Source: a candidate division Hyd24-12 bacterium UBA6080 | GTDB taxonomy: Bacteria > Fermentibacterota > Fermentibacteria > Fermentibacterales > JCC-6 | Direction: 5' to 3' | Length of the DNA: 64,000 nucleotides | Assembly (NCBI GenBank): GCA_002436025.1 | Contig: DIXM01000002.1 | Coordinates: forward strand, 310,001-374,000 | Shown here: piece by piece, positions 15,463 to 24,280 of the stretch | Numbering within the stretch: the first letter of the stretch is position 1 | Layout of the letters: every line of letters starts with the position of its first letter | The notes under the pieces: model-generated | Told to the model about the DNA's origin: nothing | The model's input: only the letters and a program-made list of their open reading frames with translations | The model's database searches: none | Position numbers and translations under genes: made by a program

Positions 15463-17890
15463 CCTTTTTCTGCTCCTTTCGGTTGTTCTGGCCCGGGGGA
15501 TGCCGGGACCCGACCTCAACTCCGCCTCGCTTCCTGAGCTTCTGGCCCTTGAGGGGCTCACCGCCGGGCAGGCCAGGACGCTCCACACCTATATCAACGA
15601 GACGGGCGGACTCGAGAACATTTACGAAGTCCTGCTTCTGCCGGGTTTTGAAGCGGTGACCCTGGACTGGCTCATTCGAAACACCGTGGTCCTTCCCCCC
15701 GCATCGAGACGGATCAGCCCCATGGTCATGGACATGATGGAAAGGCTTTCGCAGGAGGACGGTCCCGGAGCCTCCGAAGTCGAGTACTGGGAGGACCTCC
15801 TGGTCAGACCAATGCCCCTGTCCGGGGCAACTCACTGGGACCTCCGCGGGCTTGACGGTGTCACCCTGATGGATGCCGCAGCGGTGGACGCAAGGATACG
15901 GTCATCGGGCGTGCCGGGGAATGTCAGGTCTCTCCGGGACACGGACAATCTGACTTTTTTCGCCTGGCGGAACATGAGGGACTTCGTGGGGACTGACTCG
16001 TCCGGGTTTCAGGGCTTCGGAGGGAACTACCGGTTCATCTTCGACGGGGGATCGGGACGGGACGGAACGGAAGACAACCTTGAGGGGATGATCGCAGAAA
16101 TCGAGTCAGCCATCGCCGACGTGAATGACGGTTCACGGGACTACTCAGGCAGCCCCGTGGACAGCGCGGCGCTGGTCTCTCAGCTCCTTCTGGGAAGGGA
16201 AACACTGCTCGAGGCCAGGGACAGGCCCGGTTTCAGCCACAAACTCCGTTTTCTGACCGGAGAGAGCTTCCAGGCCGGGATCAGGTTTTCGAGGGATCAC
16301 TCCTCCACTCAGGTCGGGGGTCCCCTGTTTCCGATATTTGACGGCCTCGAGACTGACGGCGAATTCCAGACCGCGAAGGTTTTCGCTGAGATAAGACCCG
16401 GCGGCCCGTTTCGCAGGGTCATTCTGGGCAACTACCGTCTGAGCCTGGGCCAGGGCCTTCTGATGGATAACACCGATGAACTGAGGTACAGGAACACCCA
16501 GCGGACGTGGGGTCTTATGCCCGACCTCACCACTACCCGGCAGCACGCACTCACAGGTGGCGCCGCCGAGGTCAGAGCGGGTGGCGCCATTCTCTACGGC
16601 TTCGGATCCTGGAACAGCAGGGACGCTGTGATGAACCCTGATGGAACACCGAATGTCCTCATGCAGAGCCGCTTCAGGACCGACGCTACTTCGGGCAAGG
16701 TTGATGAGGCGGTTCTGGGCGGCTACGGTTTCTACGATCTGGGAGAGGTCCTTCCCGTGGGAACAGGGTTGGGTGTGGGGCTCATGAGGGTTGCCTACGG
16801 TGACTCGCTTGCGCCGACACCCGAAACCCTGGACATCCCGGGTGACAGCTATCAGTGGGATTGTCCGGAGTACGGTCAAATGCCGTCCGGCGACGCCATG
16901 AGCTTCGCCGGCTTCTACGGACAGACCGTGCTTGAGCGGTTCAGCCTTCAGGGCGAGCTGGCGCTGCAGGACAACGGGTCTTCCGCGGGGCTGGCCAGGG
17001 CGGACTGGCGGAATGACTGGCACTATCTCACCTGCATCTACCGCCGCTACGAACCCGGGTACACAAACCCCTACAACCGTGGTTTCACCGAGCAGCTGAG
17101 GTTTGACGACACCGTCTTCGAAAACCCCTACAGGTTCAACGACCCGCTTTACAGCCAGCTGACAGACCTTCCGGTACCCAAGCCCGAAGAGGGAATCTAC
17201 CTTGAGACCCGGTATCAGATCAGCAGCAGGATAACGTTCACCAAGGTGTACATCGACCTTTGGAGAACACTGCCGCATGATCTTGAGAACCTGAGGTTCC
17301 AGGGGGAGGTTGAGTACAGACCGGTGTGGCCCGTGCGGTTCAGGCTGAAGTACAAGTTCCAGGACAAATACAAACCCAGAACAGCCGTCTCAACCAATTC
17401 ACGAACCACCGAGTACACGTTCAGAACATTCATCCTTCCCACTGGTGGCGACTACGTGAGCGTATCCCTCCGATACGGCCAGGTCGAGCTTACGCCGAAC
17501 CCCATGTACGGTGATGATGCCCTGATGGACGGGGGCTTCCTGAGCCTTCAGTGGGAGCACGACTTCAACGAGGACCTGTCTCTTCTCGGGGGTGCGACCC
17601 TGTGGACCACCAGCGGCATGAGCCAGTGGGAGTTCGAGGACACGGGGATCGACTTCCTCGACGGCAGGGGAACCAAATTCTATCTCACTTTTAAAAATGT
17701 GCTGTCCGATGCCCTTCAACTGAGGATGCGCTTTCTCAGGAAGGAAACATCTTTTCCCCACAACGGTTTCTACCGCCCGGACCCCGACGACTCCTTCCAT
17801 TACGGAGGGGACACCGAAGAGGTTCCCGGCGATTTCGTGGACCGGCTGGTGGAATACGGCTTGCGTTTCCAGCTTGATTATCGCTGGTAG
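15452..17890 (+). CDS. Outer membrane barrel protein with N-terminal helix-hairpin-helix domain
   Basis: The ~812-residue protein starts with a signal peptide (MLSNLFLLLSVVLARGMPG). It is followed by ComEA-like helix-hairpin-helix motifs (LNSASLPELLALEGLTAGQA, then a second hairpin near VLLLPGFEAVTL). From ~170 on it is a long tyrosine- and arginine-rich beta structure typical of a large barrel, ending RLVEYGLRFQLDYRW with a terminal aromatic residue. The same HHH-plus-barrel layout exists in FCB-group genomes without a known function; DNA or polymer handling at the outer membrane is speculation. The ATG at 15452 is chosen because it starts the signal peptide; the frame is open to 15425. Confidence 0.75.
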   Translation: MLSNLFLLLSVVLARGMPGPDLNSASLPELLALEGLTAGQARTLHTYINETGGLENIYEVLLLPGFEAVTLDWLIRNTVVLPPASRRISPMVMDMMERLSQEDGPGASEVEYWEDLLVRPMPLSGATHWDLRGLDGVTLMDAAAVDARIRSSGVPGNVRSLRDTDNLTFFAWRNMRDFVGTDSSGFQGFGGNYRFIFDGGSGRDGTEDNLEGMIAEIESAIADVNDGSRDYSGSPVDSAALVSQLLLGRETLLEARDRPGFSHKLRFLTGESFQAGIRFSRDHSSTQVGGPLFPIFDGLETDGEFQTAKVFAEIRPGGPFRRVILGNYRLSLGQGLLMDNTDELRYRNTQRTWGLMPDLTTTRQHALTGGAAEVRAGGAILYGFGSWNSRDAVMNPDGTPNVLMQSRFRTDATSGKVDEAVLGGYGFYDLGEVLPVGTGLGVGLMRVAYGDSLAPTPETLDIPGDSYQWDCPEYGQMPSGDAMSFAGFYGQTVLERFSLQGELALQDNGSSAGLARADWRNDWHYLTCIYRRYEPGYTNPYNRGFTEQLRFDDTVFENPYRFNDPLYSQLTDLPVPKPEEGIYLETRYQISSRITFTKVYIDLWRTLPHDLENLRFQGEVEYRPVWPVRFRLKYKFQDKYKPRTAVSTNSRTTEYTFRTFILPTGGDYVSVSLRYGQVELTPNPMYGDDALMDGGFLSLQWEHDFNEDLSLLGGATLWTTSGMSQWEFEDTGIDFLDGRGTKFYLTFKNVLSDALQLRMRFLRKETSFPHNGFYRPDPDDSFHYGGDTEEVPGDFVDRLVEYGLRFQLDYRW

Positions 17891-17902
17891 GCGGGAGATT
17901 AT

Positions 17903-19051
17903 ATGATCGCGCTTCTTGCGCTTCTCTGCGGGCTTCCTGAGGTCTTGTGGCTGGGGGGATGGAATCCGGCGGGTTCCGCGGCAATCTCCGGCATGGGCGG
18001 CGGTCCGTTCATGGACAGGTCGGCGTTGGGCGCCCTTGAGAACCCCGCCTATGCTGCGGTCTCCGGGAAGAGGGCTGACCTCTCGGGTGCAGTCCTCTAC
18101 ACCCGTGAGTCAAGGACCCGAATGGTCTACGACTCCTTCGGGAGCGTGGTGGGAGAGTCGGAACATGCCTTCAACCAGGGCACGGGTATCACCCCCGGCG
18201 GTGCCGCCGGAGTGTACGGAGGGGGGAACTGGGGTGTGGCAGCCGGTGTCAGGGCTATTGGAAGCTTTGTCTACAACTATTCGCGGATAGAACGTGATGA
18301 GGCGTACGTGCAGACCTCGGAAGAAACCCTGGAGAGCAGCGGGGTGCTCTGGGAGCTTGGCGGATCAGCGGGTTACAGCCCGATCCCGGGTTGGTGCGTT
18401 GGTGCCGGAGCCGGCTTTGTAACGGGCAGCAGAACTGCGGACTGGTCGGTGGTATACTCCGATCCGTCCGTGCCCGACGAATCCTGGGAAGAGGTGGATG
18501 ATGTCACCGGTGCCGTGATCAGAGCTTCCGGCATCGGCATCATGGGAAGGCTGAGGCTTGCCGCAGGCGTTTCCATGCCAGTGGAGTGGTCAATTGAAGG
18601 CGGTGACGGAACCGTATCGAGCATCGGGGATGCATTGGAGGTCACCTGTGGTCTGGGTTACCTTCCGGGCAACAGGCTTCGAAGCAGTTTCAGCACCGAG
18701 GCGAACTGGAGGGACGAGGGAGAGCCGGGGTTGAGGAACACATGGGGTATCCGCGGTGGAGTGGAGAGCCACCTTCCCGGCGGACCCATCGCCAGGTTCG
18801 GGTTCGACTACAGGACTTCCCCCGTTCACAGAGCCCTGGATACTGTGAGTTTCACCACCGGGGTAGGGTTCAGCGTTGACGGCTGGCGTCTGGACGCCGG
18901 TCTTCGGCTGACCCCCTCACGGTGGCGGCAGTCGCAGGTGCCGGATCTCCCCGGGTTCTCCCAGGGTGACAGCCTTTCAGTGGAATCCCTTTCCTCCACC
19001 ATCGTTCTCGGGATATCGAGAGACTTCGGGGAGGTTTCCCTGTGGCGATGA
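17903..19051 (+). CDS. Outer membrane barrel protein, function unknown
   Basis: The 382-residue protein begins with a short hydrophobic signal (MIALLALLCGLPEVLWLGG). It contains GGPFMDRSALGALENPAYAA, which recalls the N-P-A region of PorV/UPF0164-like barrels, and then glycine-rich alternating strands. It is 12 bases behind the HHH-barrel gene, overlaps the nucleotidase gene by 10 bases, and has a GGGAG ribosome binding site. It is probably an envelope partner of its two upstream neighbours. Confidence 0.7.
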   Translation: MIALLALLCGLPEVLWLGGWNPAGSAAISGMGGGPFMDRSALGALENPAYAAVSGKRADLSGAVLYTRESRTRMVYDSFGSVVGESEHAFNQGTGITPGGAAGVYGGGNWGVAAGVRAIGSFVYNYSRIERDEAYVQTSEETLESSGVLWELGGSAGYSPIPGWCVGAGAGFVTGSRTADWSVVYSDPSVPDESWEEVDDVTGAVIRASGIGIMGRLRLAAGVSMPVEWSIEGGDGTVSSIGDALEVTCGLGYLPGNRLRSSFSTEANWRDEGEPGLRNTWGIRGGVESHLPGGPIARFGFDYRTSPVHRALDTVSFTTGVGFSVDGWRLDAGLRLTPSRWRQSQVPDLPGFSQGDSLSVESLSSTIVLGISRDFGEVSLWR

Positions 19052-20637
19052 TTCGGGCCATTCTCCCGGTCCTGCTGCTGGCTGCCCTGTCCCGGAGCGG
19101 TACCGTCTACCTCAACATATTACATACCAATGATATGCATGGCGGGATAGTGGAAAGGGACGCCACGTTCCTGAACCCCGATTTTCCCCCGGGCGTGGGC
19201 GGGGGGGCATGGATCGCATCATTCGTCAGTGAAGCCCGCAGACAGTGCGAAGATGCCGGGGAGTTCGTTGTTCTTGTGGACGCCGGTGACATATGGCAGG
19301 GAACACCGGTGGGAGGATTCGACTCGGGGGCATCCGTCGTTTCATGGATGAACGCCGTTGGCTACGATATGATGACCCTGGGAAACCACGACTTCGACAG
19401 GGGGGCCGAAACTGCCCTCAGGAATGCTGCCCTGGCTGATTTCCCCGTGATATGCGCCAACTTCGTGACATCGGAGGGAGCTGTTCCAGATGAGATCACA
19501 CCCTACGTGATCAGGGATTTCGGTGGAGTACAGACAGCCTTTATCGGCCTGACCACACCGGACACGCGCACACTGGTGGACGAGACGGGTCTCGAGGGGT
19601 ACGCCTTCATCAACGAAGTCCTCTCCCTGGAAAGGTATATCGACGAAGCAAGGGATGCCGGAGCCGAAACAATCATCCTCGTGTCGCACCTTGGCCAGCC
19701 TCCCGATCCCGGGGTTTATCTGGAGCGCGTGTTTGCCTCATGGGACAGGGGTGAGGAGTACACCAAGAGCTTCGCTCTCAACAACGCTGAACTCACGTGC
19801 CTTGTACCCGGGATCGGCGCGGTGATAAGCGGTCACATCCATATGGGCCTGTCCGAACCCTGGGTGAATCCGCTGACCCACTCCATCGTTGTCCAGGGAT
19901 ACGGCAACGGAACGGGCATAGGTTGGCTCAGGTTGTCGCTGGACACCGAAACGGGGACGATCACCGGGTTCGACTGCCCGATGGGTGAGGAGTATGCAAG
20001 CCTTCTGCACGAGCAGTTCTGGCCCGACTCTAACGTCGCCGCCCTTGTGGAGTCATTCAGGCAGGTGGCCGAAGCGGGTATGGACGAGGTGGTGGGGCAG
20101 GCGCTGACAGAGATCCCCAGGGGAGCCTCCGAGCACCCGCTGGGCAGACTGGTGGCCGACGCCATGAGATGGAGGACCGGTGCCGACGTTGCCCTGATGA
20201 ACCGCGGAGGGATAAGGGCTTCGATCCCCCGGGGTCCCGTGTCAGCACGAACAGTGTACACCGCCCTTCCATTCGAGGAGGATATCCTCGCCTTCAGGGT
20301 CACTGGATCGGAGCTTCTCGAGATACTTGAGACCGGCATGCAGGGGCGCCGAAGGGACATGCAGATCTCGGGTTTCACCTGCGTGAGGGACCAGTCCCTT
20401 CCTGACGGAAGCAAGATCCTCGAGCCCATGGTGAACGGTGTACCTCTCGACCCCGGCGTTTTGTACACGTTCGTGACCACCGGATACCTGGCCTACGGCA
20501 GCGTGGGGTTCGGGATCCTCACAGGGTTTGAGCCCTGGCACACCGGGTACAATCTCATGGAAACCGTTCTTGAGTATGTTAAAGAATTCTCGCCCATCGA
20601 GCCTGATTACCGGGACAGGGTCAACTGGGTTCAATAG
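19042..20637 (+). CDS. 5'-nucleotidase / UshA-like metallophosphatase, secreted
   Basis: The 531-residue protein has a signal peptide and both UshA-type domains. The calcineurin-like phosphoesterase part has ILHTNDMHGG (~26-35), VDAGDIWQGTP, TLGNHDFDRG, VSHLGQPPD and ISGHIHMGLSEPW, giving the dimetal ligands. The C-terminal 5'-nucleotidase domain has MNRGGIRASIPRGPV and ALPFEEDI. Such enzymes hydrolyse nucleotides or UDP-sugars in the periplasm or at the surface. The GTG at 19042 lies 8 bases after GGGAGG; the ATG at 19048 is possible but less well spaced. Confidence 0.92.
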   Translation: MAMIRAILPVLLLAALSRSGTVYLNILHTNDMHGGIVERDATFLNPDFPPGVGGGAWIASFVSEARRQCEDAGEFVVLVDAGDIWQGTPVGGFDSGASVVSWMNAVGYDMMTLGNHDFDRGAETALRNAALADFPVICANFVTSEGAVPDEITPYVIRDFGGVQTAFIGLTTPDTRTLVDETGLEGYAFINEVLSLERYIDEARDAGAETIILVSHLGQPPDPGVYLERVFASWDRGEEYTKSFALNNAELTCLVPGIGAVISGHIHMGLSEPWVNPLTHSIVVQGYGNGTGIGWLRLSLDTETGTITGFDCPMGEEYASLLHEQFWPDSNVAALVESFRQVAEAGMDEVVGQALTEIPRGASEHPLGRLVADAMRWRTGADVALMNRGGIRASIPRGPVSARTVYTALPFEEDILAFRVTGSELLEILETGMQGRRRDMQISGFTCVRDQSLPDGSKILEPMVNGVPLDPGVLYTFVTTGYLAYGSVGFGILTGFEPWHTGYNLMETVLEYVKEFSPIEPDYRDRVNWVQ

Positions 20638-20649
20638 GAAGGGCTGTTT

Positions 20650-22020
20650 TTGATCAGAACAGCGGTTTTGGGCGCTGGCCTTGCGGGTCTGAGCGCGGCG
20701 GACGCCCTTGCGGCAAGGGGATTGCCCGTTACAGTTCTGGAGAAGGATCGCCATTCGGGGGGGCTCTCGTCAACATTCTCAAGGGGAGCCTTCTCTTTTG
20801 ACTTCGGACCGCACAGGTTCCACACGATGAACACGCAACTGCTGGGTTTCGTGAGGGACCTGCTTGGTGACGATCTGCTTACCCTCGAAAGGCGCAGCAG
20901 GATCCGTCTGCTCGACCGATACTTCGATTACCCCCTTGCCCTGGGGAACGTTCTTTCATCGATGCCCCCGTTGAGCGGACTTGCCATGATGTCGGGCTTC
21001 GCAGCGGAGAAGGTTCGAAGCCTTCTGAAACCAAGAGAGCAGGCGAGCTTCGAGGGATGGGTGCTGAGCCGCTTCGGCAGGCCACTTTACGACATGTACT
21101 TCTCGCCTTACAACAGGAAGCTCTGGGGGCTGGAGCCCGCTGAACTCAGCGCTGACTGGGCAAGCCAGAGGATCACGGTTCCAAGCCTTTCGGGCCTGGT
21201 CAGGGAGACCCTTTTCCCCTCGGGAAAGGTGAGAAGCCTGGCCGGGGAGTTTCACTACCCACGGGGGGGTATCGGCAGGATCGCAGGTGCCCTCGAGGAA
21301 AGAACAAGGGCCTCGGGTGGACGGATCCTCTTCGGCGCCGCCCCCGAAAGCATCAGCAGGGCCGGGGGTCAGTGGGAGATAGCCGCACATGGAGAGCACA
21401 TCCTGGTTGACCGGCTGATAAACACTATCCCGCTGGGCGAGTTCGCCGCTCTTCTCGGTCCCCTCCTTCCGGACAGGGTTCATGCCGCTGCCGGGAAGCT
21501 TTCCTTCAGGTCCCTCGTGTTCCTCACCGTTCTTCTGAACGGGGAAACCGAAGCCAAGGATCACTGGATCTACACATCAGAGGACAGATACATGTTCAAC
21601 AGGCTGTCGCTCACCCGCAGTTTCGATCCTGCGATGCCATCCCAGGCGGTGTTCGAATTCAGTTGCGACAAGGGTGACAGGGTCTGGAATGCAGGCAGGG
21701 GAGAACTCCTGAAGAACGCCATGGACGGGGCGCAGCACCTCGGCCTCTTTTCCCCGGACATGGTGCTGGACAGCGTCGCGGTGCGGCAGGAACATGCCTA
21801 CCCTGTCTACCGGCTTGGTTACAGGCATGAAGCGGGGACCGTACTTGACGGCATCAAGTCCCTTGGCGGGATAGTCAGTTGCGGCAGGCAGGGGCTTTTC
21901 AGGTACAACAACATGGACCATTCCATCGAGATGGGGCAGTGCGCCGCCCTCGAAGTGCTGGACGAGGGCAGCGTCGAAGAGCGCTTTCACTGGGGAGAGG
22001 GCACCTGGGCGGATGGATAG
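20650..22020 (+). CDS. FAD-dependent oxidoreductase, UDP-galactopyranose-mutase/protoporphyrinogen-oxidase-like
   Basis: The 456-residue flavoprotein starts with a dinucleotide-binding fold, VLGAGLAGLSAADALAARG, then EKDRHSGGLSSTF and FDFGPHRFHTMN. The last two are characteristic of the UDP-galactopyranose mutase/amine oxidase group, as is FSPYNRKLWGLEP with the adjoining GRPLYDMYF. The C-terminal FAD contact is CGRQGLFRYNNMDHSIEMG. It is longer and more divergent than classical Glf, so the substrate (a nucleotide sugar or a carotenoid-like lipid) is open. The TTG start follows AGGAAGGG. The DUF2085 gene overlaps its end by 8 bases. Confidence 0.8.
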   Translation: MIRTAVLGAGLAGLSAADALAARGLPVTVLEKDRHSGGLSSTFSRGAFSFDFGPHRFHTMNTQLLGFVRDLLGDDLLTLERRSRIRLLDRYFDYPLALGNVLSSMPPLSGLAMMSGFAAEKVRSLLKPREQASFEGWVLSRFGRPLYDMYFSPYNRKLWGLEPAELSADWASQRITVPSLSGLVRETLFPSGKVRSLAGEFHYPRGGIGRIAGALEERTRASGGRILFGAAPESISRAGGQWEIAAHGEHILVDRLINTIPLGEFAALLGPLLPDRVHAAAGKLSFRSLVFLTVLLNGETEAKDHWIYTSEDRYMFNRLSLTRSFDPAMPSQAVFEFSCDKGDRVWNAGRGELLKNAMDGAQHLGLFSPDMVLDSVAVRQEHAYPVYRLGYRHEAGTVLDGIKSLGGIVSCGRQGLFRYNNMDHSIEMGQCAALEVLDEGSVEERFHWGEGTWADG

Positions 22021-22411
22021 GCTTCGCCGCTTTGCCTCAGCAGCCCTTGCCATCCTGTCTTTGACGTACGTTCTGGGAGCACTCTTCGATCCCCCCTTCT
22101 TAGCGCCCCTGATGAAGGTTTCGTGCCATCGGCTGCCCCACCGCAGTTTTCACTTTCCATGGGGCATGGGAGGACAGTGCGCCCGCTGCACGGGTTTCTG
22201 GCTCGCCGCTTTCATCTCGTCCGGCCTCCTCTTCGTCAGGCGTATCCCCGGAACGGTCCGGACCGGTCTTCTCCTTCTGGCGCCAATGCTTGTGGACGGT
22301 ACGATGCAGTTCTTCGGCCTTCACGAGAGCACAAATCCGGTTCGCCTGTTGACCGGGGCAGCTGCGGGACTGGGACTGGTTGTCCTTCTGGGCAGGGCGG
22401 TCGACGGCTGA
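22013..22411 (+). CDS. DUF2085 membrane protein
   Basis: The 132-residue protein has about three transmembrane segments and the DUF2085 signature: CHRLPHRSFHF followed by CARCTGFWLAAF. The family contains small cysteine-bearing membrane proteins of unknown function. The two cysteine sites face each other around the first loop and could bind metal; that is inference. It overlaps the flavoprotein gene by 8 bases, so the two are coupled. Confidence 0.83.
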   Translation: MDRLRRFASAALAILSLTYVLGALFDPPFLAPLMKVSCHRLPHRSFHFPWGMGGQCARCTGFWLAAFISSGLLFVRRIPGTVRTGLLLLAPMLVDGTMQFFGLHESTNPVRLLTGAAAGLGLVVLLGRAVDG

Positions 22412-22469
22412 CCGGTCTCAACCCCTTTGGCGGCTTGACAAAAGCGCCCACAAGAAAGAGATTTGTTCA

Positions 22470-22493
22470 ACCGGGCCGAACGGCCGGTTTTCT
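22470..22493 (+). terminator. Hairpin with T-tract, terminator or attenuator in the leader
   Basis: ACCGGGCCG (22470-22478), loop AA, then CGGCCGGT (22481-22488) form an 8-bp stem with one bulged G, followed by TTTTCT. It could end the DUF2085 transcript, or act as an attenuator if transcription starts just upstream, where TTGACA lies at 22435-22440. Confidence 0.55.
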
Positions 22494-22511
22494 AAAATCC
22501 CCGGGAGAGGC

Positions 22512-22564
22512 CGAGCCTTCGGCTCGCTGTTGCTCTTCCGCAAGAACACTCACCGCTTGCGGAA
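22512..22564 (+). promoter_or_regulatory. Two leader hairpins; the second overlaps the ribosome binding site
   Basis: CGAGCC/GGCTCG (22512-22517, 22521-22526, loop TTC) is followed by a perfect 9-bp inverted repeat TTCCGCAAG (22536-22544) and CTTGCGGAA (22556-22564) with an 11-base loop. The GGAA of the second arm is the start of the GGAAAGGA ribosome binding site of the gene at 22573, so folding would partly hide it. This is a plausible translational control element; no riboswitch family is recognised. Confidence 0.45.
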
Positions 22565-22572
22565 AGGACACC

Positions 22573-23898
22573 ATGAACAGAAAACGAACACTGATCCTCG
22601 GCGCTGCCGGGAGGGACTTCCACAACTTCAACACCCTTTTTCGGAACGACGAGACCCACGAGGTGGTGGCGTTCACTGCCACGCAGATCCCCGACATCGA
22701 CGGCAGGAAGTATCCCGCCGAACTCGCCGGCGATCTTTACCCGAAGGGTATTTCCATCCTCGACGAAGCCGAACTCGAGAACATCATCCGCACCCAGGCG
22801 ATACAGCTTTGCGTCCTCTCCTACAGCGACCTCAGTGACAGCACCGTGATGGCTCTGGTCAGCAGGGTCAATGCAGCGGGGGCCGACTTCACAATGATCG
22901 GCGCCGAAAGAACGATGGTAAAGAGCACCAAGCCGGTGATTGCCGTGTGCGCCGTCAGGACGGGCTGCGGCAAGAGCCAGACGACCCGCAGGGTCATCGA
23001 GGTGCTTCAGGCAGCCGGCAAAAGGGTCGTCGCAATAAGGCACCCGATGCCGTACGGTGACCTGGTGAAGCAGCGGGTCCAGCGCTTTCAGACCATCGAA
23101 GACCTCAAGATGCACAAGTGCACCATCGAGGAGATGGAAGAGTACGAACCCCACATCCACCGCGGCACGATCGTATACGCAGGTGTCGATTATGAGGCGA
23201 TCCTTCGCGAGGCGGAGAAGGAAGCCGATGTCATTCTCTGGGATGGCGGCAACAACGACACATCCTTCTACAAGCCCGACCTCACCATCACAGTGGTTGA
23301 TCCACACCGTCCGGGTCACGAGATCAGCTACTACCCCGGCCAGACCAATCTCAGGCTCGCCGACGTCGTGGTAATCAACAAGATCGACAGCGCCTACCCC
23401 GAAGACGTTGACGAGGTGAGAACGAACGTGCGCCGCGTGAACCCCTCCGCACGGATCATCGAGGCCGCGAGCCCAGTGAGCGTCGACAAACCCGATCTCA
23501 TCACAGGCCTCAGGGTTCTCGTGGTGGAGGACGGCCCCACCCTCACCCACGGTGAGATGGAGTTTGGCGCGGGTTACGTCGCAGCCGAGAAGTACGGCGC
23601 CAGCGAGATGGTGAACCCCATCCCCTTCGCGGTGGGCTCGATCCGCAGCACCTTCGACAAGTACTACCCCGGCGAGGAAGAAGCGTCCGTCCTGCCTGCG
23701 ATGGGATACGGCGACGCCCAGATGCGGGATCTGGAGAAAACCATCAACAGCACTGATTGTGATTCGGTAGTCATCGCCACGCCCATCGACCTGGGCAGGG
23801 TTATCAGGATCAGCAAACCTTCAGTCAGGGTGGGGTATGACCTTCAGGAAATCGGGCTGCCGAACATCCCCATGGTTCTCAAGCCCTTTACAGAGTAA
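22573..23898 (+). CDS. Cyclic 2,3-diphosphoglycerate synthetase-like P-loop NTPase
   Basis: This 441-residue protein belongs to the family annotated as predicted GTPase or cyclic 2,3-diphosphoglycerate synthetase. N-terminal Rossmann-like part: MNRKRTLILGAAGRDFHNFN, with the ATQIPDIDGRKYP segment. The P-loop is AVRTGCGKSQTTR (~137-149), then IRHPMPYG, WDGGNNDTSFY and VVINKIDSA (NKxD guanine-like motif). The frame is open far upstream, but the ATG at 22573 after GGAAAGGA gives the family N-terminus. The true reaction in bacteria is not established. It sits before korDABC, separated by a hairpin. Confidence 0.8.
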   Translation: MNRKRTLILGAAGRDFHNFNTLFRNDETHEVVAFTATQIPDIDGRKYPAELAGDLYPKGISILDEAELENIIRTQAIQLCVLSYSDLSDSTVMALVSRVNAAGADFTMIGAERTMVKSTKPVIAVCAVRTGCGKSQTTRRVIEVLQAAGKRVVAIRHPMPYGDLVKQRVQRFQTIEDLKMHKCTIEEMEEYEPHIHRGTIVYAGVDYEAILREAEKEADVILWDGGNNDTSFYKPDLTITVVDPHRPGHEISYYPGQTNLRLADVVVINKIDSAYPEDVDEVRTNVRRVNPSARIIEAASPVSVDKPDLITGLRVLVVEDGPTLTHGEMEFGAGYVAAEKYGASEMVNPIPFAVGSIRSTFDKYYPGEEEASVLPAMGYGDAQMRDLEKTINSTDCDSVVIATPIDLGRVIRISKPSVRVGYDLQEIGLPNIPMVLKPFTE

Positions 23899-23926
23899 AA
23901 AGCGCAGTCGCGAAGGCAAATAACGA

Positions 23927-23950
23927 TGAGGCAGGGTTCGCCCTGCCTCA
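23927..23950 (+). terminator. Perfect 10-bp stem with TTCG loop upstream of korD
   Basis: TGAGGCAGGG (23927-23936), TTCG, CCCTGCCTCA (23941-23950) is a perfect 10-bp stem-loop 28 bases before the korD start. There is no T-tract after it, so it may be a weak terminator, an RNA-processing barrier, or a stabilising 5' structure for the kor transcript. Confidence 0.5.
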
Positions 23951-23977
23951 ACCTGCATGAACCGGAGGTGCGGACCC

Positions 23978-24280
23978 ATGTCCGACAAGCCCGAAGCCGG
24001 GCGGAACGCCAAACAGGAGAAGGCTCAGTTCCCTGAACCTGAAACCACTTCGGTACACATCTTCCCCGAGTGGTGCAAGGGCTGCGGCATCTGTGTGGCC
24101 TTCTGCCCGAAACAGGTTCTTGAGATGGGCAAGGATCAGAAGGCCCATGTGGCACATCCCGAAAAGTGCATCAGGTGCTACCTGTGCGCAAGAAGATGCC
24201 CCGATTTTGCCGTTTCAGTCTACGGACACACCCGTAAGGCCGAGGAAAAACGCAACGAGGGAACGGACGGTGAGAAATGA
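23978..24280 (+). CDS. korD: 2-oxoacid:ferredoxin oxidoreductase, delta (ferredoxin) subunit
   Basis: The 100-residue protein has two 4Fe-4S motifs, CKGCGICVAFCP and CIRCYLCARRCP, each CxxCxxCxxxCP, as in the ferredoxin-like delta subunit that passes electrons from the TPP site to ferredoxin. The ATG at 23978 follows GGAGGTG by ~8 bases; an earlier ATG at 23957 has no such site. Its last 4 bases overlap korA (ATGA). The order delta-alpha-beta-gamma with tight overlaps shows a single complex. Confidence 0.9.
   Translation: MSDKPEAGRNAKQEKAQFPEPETTSVHIFPEWCKGCGICVAFCPKQVLEMGKDQKAHVAHPEKCIRCYLCARRCPDFAVSVYGHTRKAEEKRNEGTDGEK

Noticed and set aside
22492..23550. 352-codon - strand frame opposite the P-loop gene
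   Set aside because: Antisense shadow; the + strand product has clear family motifs.
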